From: Acetobacteraceae bacterium | GTDB lineage: Bacteria; Pseudomonadota; Alphaproteobacteria; Acetobacterales; Acetobacteraceae | DNA: 35,861 nt | Assembly: GCA_025352375.1 (NCBI GenBank) | Contig: JANXTL010000204.1 | Location: 1 to 35,861, forward strand | Direction of reading: 5' to 3' | Shown: positions 32,210-35,861 of the stretch, in pieces | Layout: each line of letters begins with the position of its first letter | How positions within the stretch are numbered: position 1 is the first letter of the stretch | Notes under the pieces: generated by a model | Seen by the model: the letters and a program-made list of their open reading frames with translations, nothing else | The model's database searches: none | What the model was told of the DNA's origin: nothing | Made by a program: the position numbers and the translations under genes

Positions 32210-35200
32210 CTACCCCCCAAACAAAGCCTCCACATCCGCCTCCGTCATCTTCAACGCCCCACCCTTCTCCGCCTCCAGCACGCTCGCCACCAGCCCGCGC
32301 TTCCGCTCCTTCAACGATTCCATCTTCTCCTCGATCGTCCCCAGCGTCACCAATCGGTGCACGAACACCTTCTTATCCTGCCCAATCCGGTGCGCCCGAT
32401 CCGTCGCCTGGTCCTCCACCGCCGGGTTCCACCATGGGTCGTAATGAATAACCGTATCGGCCGCGGTCAAATTCAACCCCACCCCGCCAGCTTTCAGCGA
32501 GATCAAGAACAGAGGAACCTCCTCCTTCTGGAACCGCCGCACCGGCGTCGCCCGGTCCTTCGTATCCCCAGTCAAAATAACGTAAGGCACGCCGTCGTGC
32601 CGAAGCCGTTCCTCGATCAACCCCAGCATCTCGGTAAACTGCGAGAAAAGAAGCACCCGCCGCCCCTCCTCCAGCATCACCGTCAGCATCTCCATCAACC
32701 GGTCCAGCTTGGCGGACCCGGCCTTCGACCGCTCCACCGCCTTCAGCTTGATCAGCCGGGGATCGCAACAAGCCTGCCGCAATTTCAGCAGCGCATCCAG
32801 CACAATGATGCCAGACCGAGCCAAACCCTTCTCGGCGATCGCGGCCTTAACCCGAGCGTGCATGGACAGGCGGATGCCCTCGTAGATGCCGCGCTGGGCG
32901 TCCTCCATCTCCACCACTTCGTTGATTTCGGTCTTCGGCGGCAGCTCGGGGGCGACCTCATCCTTTGTCCGCCGCAGCAGAAACGGCTTGATCCGGCCAA
33001 CCAATTGCGTTTGCCGCTCGACATCGCCGCCCTTCTCGATCGGCCCGCGGTACCGCGTCTTGAACCCCCTCTGAGTCCCCAGGAACCCCGGCGCCAAAAA
33101 GTCGAACAGCGACCACAATTCGCCCAAATGGTTCTGCAACGGAGTCCCCGACAGGCACAGCCGCTGCCCCGCCTGCAACCGCAGCGCCTGGCGGGTGGTT
33201 TCGGCGTTCGGGTTCTTGATCGTCTGCGCCTCATCCAAGATAACGACGTGCCATTCCTGCTCGGTCAGCACCGCATGATCCCGCGCCAACAGCGGGTACG
33301 TCGTCAGCACCAGATCGTGCTTGGGGATTTGCTTGAACAGCCGCTTGCGGTCCAACCCGTGCAGCACAAGGACCTTCAACGACGGGGCGAATTTCTCCGA
33401 CTCCATCGTCCAGTTGGGTACCAGGCTGGTGGGGCACACGATCAAAGCGGGCTTTTTCAGCCGCCCGGCCTGCTGCTCAATCAACAGGTGCGCCAGGGTC
33501 TGCACCGTCTTGCCGAGACCCATGTCGTCGGCCAGCACCCCGCCGAGGCCCGCGCTGCCCAGGAACTGCAGCCAGTTCACGCCCTGCTGCTGATACGGCC
33601 GCAGGACCCCCTTAAAGGACCGGGGCACGATGGCGACAGGAACGGACCCGCCGGATTCGCGCAGCGACTGGCCGAGCGCCCGCAGTTGCTCGCCCCCCTT
33701 CAGCACCAAACCCGACCGTTCTTCCAGTGCCGCCAGATCGACGGCGTCCAACCGCGAAAATCCGATCTTTTCGGCGTCCGGGTCGATGCCCCCGCCGGCC
33801 GCCAGCTCCATCAGCGCCTGCAACGTGGGCCGAATGCGCCCGACCGGGATCGACAGCAGCCGCCCGCCCGCCATCGGAATCACAAACGGCGCGTCGTCGC
33901 TCTTGTCCAGCAGCGCCGCCAGATCGGGCCTGTTAATCAGCCGGATCAGCGCGGGGACAAGGTCCACCCGCTCCCCGTTCACCATCACGCCCAGGTTCAG
34001 CTCCAGCCAGTCGATGCCGGAGCCTTCGATCAGCTCCGCTTCGATGTCGCTGTCGGCGGCATAGGCCTGCACGGCGAAATTCTCATCGACCGCGACCCGC
34101 CAGCCGGCGGCCTTCAGCTTCGGAACGGCTCCCGTGACGAAATCGAGCCAATCGGCCTCCCCCCGCGCCTTCACCAGCACCAGATCGTCCGTATGCGCAT
34201 GCCGAAAATTGCTCGGCGCCAACTCGGAAACCGAGGCGAAGCCGAGCGCCTGCAACTGTGCCAGTGCGGCAGCCTCTTTGCGCGGATCGCGTTCGGGCTC
34301 GTAAAACACGCCGTTATGGGACGCCAACTGTACTTGCTTCAATGAGGTGTAGGGCAGGCTCACCGGCGCGTAGTTGTACGACAGCCGTCCCAGGGGCACT
34401 TCGAACAGCCCGCCGGGAATGCGCTTGACCATGCCCCGCCCGCGATACGGATCGGCGGGCAAGGTGCCCGATAGCAGCCGCAAATGCGGCATCAGCGGGC
34501 CCGTCGACTTCTGGGCGGTCTCAGCCTGCTTGGGAACCGCGGACTTCAAGCCGGGGAGCCTTCTTTCGACTTCGGCCCGCACCCGGGCGCTCAGATTGGG
34601 GGGAATGGGTGGCGCCGCCAGCATTTTCGCGGCCACATGTTTGGGTACTTTCAGCGCGATCGGCCCCATCGTGCCGCGTTCCGGGTCCACGTACCAGGGA
34701 TCCGGCACGCGCACCGCCAGTTTGCCGCCGGTTATGTCCAAAGATGGGTACTGGCTGCCGTCCTGCGCCATCTGCCAGCCGAATTCGGCCGGGATCGCAT
34801 CGCCTTCGGAGATATGCGGGCCGGTCACGCTGCCCCAGGTTGCGCGCCCGGTGGCGATAATGCGGCGCAATGTGTCCAGCGGATCGTCCTCGGCCGGCAC
34901 CTGGGTGTCTTGCTTCTCCACCCGCAGCAGGCGCGTCAGGATCGCCCGATCGGACGGACGCACGAAGCGCGCCATATTGGTGACGTTGATCGGGGGGTAA
35001 GGCTTGCTCTGTCCCGGCATGTTGTTCGTGCGCAACATCACGTTCATCGACCGAATCGTCAGCCTGGGCACGCCGCCCGGGCCGGCGGCGGCGTCCAGCA
35101 CGTAGTAAACCCGGTTGCGGACCGAGGGGGGGTAATCCTCCGACTCCAGGTCGTCCGTGTCGTCCAGGGAGTTCAGCCAATCGGTGATCGGGGTCGGAAT

Positions 35201-35626
35201 CGATTCCGGACGCAGCGCCGGCGCCGGAGCGGCCGGTGCTCGGATCGCCGCTTTGCGCGTCGTGGGTGGCGGCGGTGGAACCGGGGTCATGTATGCCTCC
35301 GACCCCGTCGTTTGGTGCCGGTGTGCCGCAATCATGACCGCGGCCAAATGCTTGCAGTTCCGCCCGATGGGGCAGGAGCATCGGCCCGCGACCAGCAGCG
35401 GCCCGAACGGGTTGCGGCGAACCGTGACGCGCTGCGTATACGGGTCGGGCAGCGACCCCACGGTGGTGGCCATTATCGTGTCGCCGTCAGGGCTGATTTG
35501 CAGGTTCTGCACCCGCCCCCTTAGTTCGTACGTGCGGCCTTGCTCCAGCGCGCTCGCGCCGAACAGGCTCTTGATAACGTCGTCGCTGAGCGACAGATCG
35601 GGGGGGGAAGTGGCATCCATGGGCAT
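32210..35626 (-). CDS. SWIM zinc finger, SNF2-family DEAD/DEAH helicase
   Basis: This is a large protein of 1138 residues. An N-terminal SWIM zinc finger (CSCPIGRNCKH; Cys83, Cys85, Cys91, His93) is followed by a proline-rich linker, a long bacterial SNF2-associated region, then the SNF2 ATPase with DDMGLGKT (about 699-706), ILDEAQTIKN (about 796), SGTPLQNHLGELWS and the C-terminal helicase motif QATDRAHRIGQ (about 1073). This is the HepA/RapA-like swi2/snf2 class that remodels protein-nucleic acid complexes, probably helping transcription or repair. ATGs at 35626 and 35620 are both possible; the frame upstream to 35740 looks non-coding. It is divergent from the aminotransferase. Confidence 0.92.
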   Translation of the reverse strand: MPMDATSPPDLSLSDDVIKSLFGASALEQGRTYELRGRVQNLQISPDGDTIMATTVGSLPDPYTQRVTVRRNPFGPLLVAGRCSCPIGRNCKHLAAVMIAAHRHQTTGSEAYMTPVPPPPPTTRKAAIRAPAAPAPALRPESIPTPITDWLNSLDDTDDLESEDYPPSVRNRVYYVLDAAAGPGGVPRLTIRSMNVMLRTNNMPGQSKPYPPINVTNMARFVRPSDRAILTRLLRVEKQDTQVPAEDDPLDTLRRIIATGRATWGSVTGPHISEGDAIPAEFGWQMAQDGSQYPSLDITGGKLAVRVPDPWYVDPERGTMGPIALKVPKHVAAKMLAAPPIPPNLSARVRAEVERRLPGLKSAVPKQAETAQKSTGPLMPHLRLLSGTLPADPYRGRGMVKRIPGGLFEVPLGRLSYNYAPVSLPYTSLKQVQLASHNGVFYEPERDPRKEAAALAQLQALGFASVSELAPSNFRHAHTDDLVLVKARGEADWLDFVTGAVPKLKAAGWRVAVDENFAVQAYAADSDIEAELIEGSGIDWLELNLGVMVNGERVDLVPALIRLINRPDLAALLDKSDDAPFVIPMAGGRLLSIPVGRIRPTLQALMELAAGGGIDPDAEKIGFSRLDAVDLAALEERSGLVLKGGEQLRALGQSLRESGGSVPVAIVPRSFKGVLRPYQQQGVNWLQFLGSAGLGGVLADDMGLGKTVQTLAHLLIEQQAGRLKKPALIVCPTSLVPNWTMESEKFAPSLKVLVLHGLDRKRLFKQIPKHDLVLTTYPLLARDHAVLTEQEWHVVILDEAQTIKNPNAETTRQALRLQAGQRLCLSGTPLQNHLGELWSLFDFLAPGFLGTQRGFKTRYRGPIEKGGDVERQTQLVGRIKPFLLRRTKDEVAPELPPKTEINEVVEMEDAQRGIYEGIRLSMHARVKAAIAEKGLARSGIIVLDALLKLRQACCDPRLIKLKAVERSKAGSAKLDRLMEMLTVMLEEGRRVLLFSQFTEMLGLIEERLRHDGVPYVILTGDTKDRATPVRRFQKEEVPLFLISLKAGGVGLNLTAADTVIHYDPWWNPAVEDQATDRAHRIGQDKKVFVHRLVTLGTIEEKMESLKERKRGLVASVLEAEKGGALKMTEADVEALFGG

Positions 35627-35728
35627 AACCCGGATGTCTAGCACATAAATAAGCGCGAGTCGGAAGACCCTTGCGCGCATTTTTCGCCGGTGGTCATCTG
35701 TGTTGCGTACACGGCAGGGGGAACAGGC

Positions 35729-35861
35729 ATGACCGACCAATCTCGTAGCGAGCAGGAACTGGCCCTCGTGGCACTCGCCAACCGCGTGCTGCCCGGTGGC
35801 GGATTCGGCAATTTGGCGTCGGATATCGTCATCGCCGAAGGGCAGGGGGGCCGCGTGCGCG
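35729..35861 (+). CDS. Class III aminotransferase, N-terminal part, cut by the window edge
   Basis: Only the first 44 residues are present. LANRVLPGGGFGNLASDIVI followed by AEGQGGRV resembles the N-terminus of class III PLP-dependent aminotransferases of the glutamate-1-semialdehyde aminomutase type. The PLP lysine lies beyond the window. A GGGGGAA site precedes the ATG. It is divergent from the helicase, sharing a gap of about 100 bp. Confidence 0.7.
   Translation, partial: MTDQSRSEQELALVALANRVLPGGGFGNLASDIVIAEGQGGRVR

Noticed and set aside
32053-32235. 60-codon minus-strand frame between MmgE/PrpD and the helicase
   Set aside because: No ribosome-binding site or recognisable domain; it overlaps the end of the helicase gene.
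32114-34345. A 743-codon open frame on the plus strand
   Set aside because: It is antisense to the SNF2 helicase, whose motifs are clear. The plus-strand translation is a His/Gln/Arg/Pro-rich GC artefact.

Overview
The window is GC-rich chromosomal DNA (mid-60s % GC by eye). The gene content points to an alphaproteobacterium, most likely a soil or aquatic Rhodospirillales/Acetobacteraceae-type heterotroph: several luciferase-like flavin monooxygenases, a GMC oxidoreductase, a family III CoA-transferase, a TauD-type dioxygenase, MmgE/PrpD, a fused GNAT-NUDIX protein and pRiA4b ORF-3. The placement is inferred from gene content, not from a marker gene. I found no rRNA, tRNA or CRISPR array.

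Layout. (1) 1-9.9 kb is a metabolic block: lipocalin-like protein, 3-hydroxyisobutyrate dehydrogenase family enzyme, GMC oxidoreductase, glyoxalase I, luciferase-like monooxygenase, SDR, an RlmI-type rRNA methyltransferase and a sterol desaturase. It is interrupted at 3.6-5.4 kb by an overlapping pair, a TOPRIM-like DUF4276 protein and an AAA_21 ATPase, which resembles an anti-phage module. (2) 9.9-13.3 kb is a scarred insertion zone. Decayed pieces of shikimate dehydrogenase, an SDR, a possible IS3 OrfA and a resolvase-type helix-turn-helix surround a low-GC two-gene operon, a KaiC-like double ATPase and a stand-alone CheB methylesterase domain. (3) 13.3-17.6 kb is metabolic again: D-aminoacylase-type amidohydrolase, TauD/TfdA dioxygenase and CoA-transferase.

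(4) 17.6-21 kb is an accessory patch. It holds a copy of a 64-bp repeat also present in tandem at the left edge, a RelE/Gp49-like toxin with a truncated antitoxin, a complete-looking DUF433/DUF5615 toxin-antitoxin pair, a pRiA4b ORF-3 protein and a frameshifted gene of unknown function. (5) 21-25.8 kb is a minus-strand run (hydrolase, luciferase-like monooxygenase, CinA-like MPT-binding protein, GNAT-NUDIX fusion) diverging from an agmatinase-family ureohydrolase. (6) 25.8-29.1 kb is a tight minus-strand operon: di-heme peroxidase, cupredoxin, then a chemoreceptor with a C-terminal PilZ domain. (7) 29.4-32 kb is a plus-strand catabolic operon: VOC protein, luciferase-like monooxygenase, MmgE/PrpD. 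(8) 32.2-35.6 kb is one large SWIM/SNF2 helicase, divergent from the start of a class III aminotransferase cut by the window edge.

The most interesting items are the KaiC-CheB operon in its insertion scar, the ATPase-TOPRIM pair, and the peroxidase-cupredoxin-chemoreceptor operon, where a c-di-GMP-responsive receptor appears coupled to periplasmic redox proteins.
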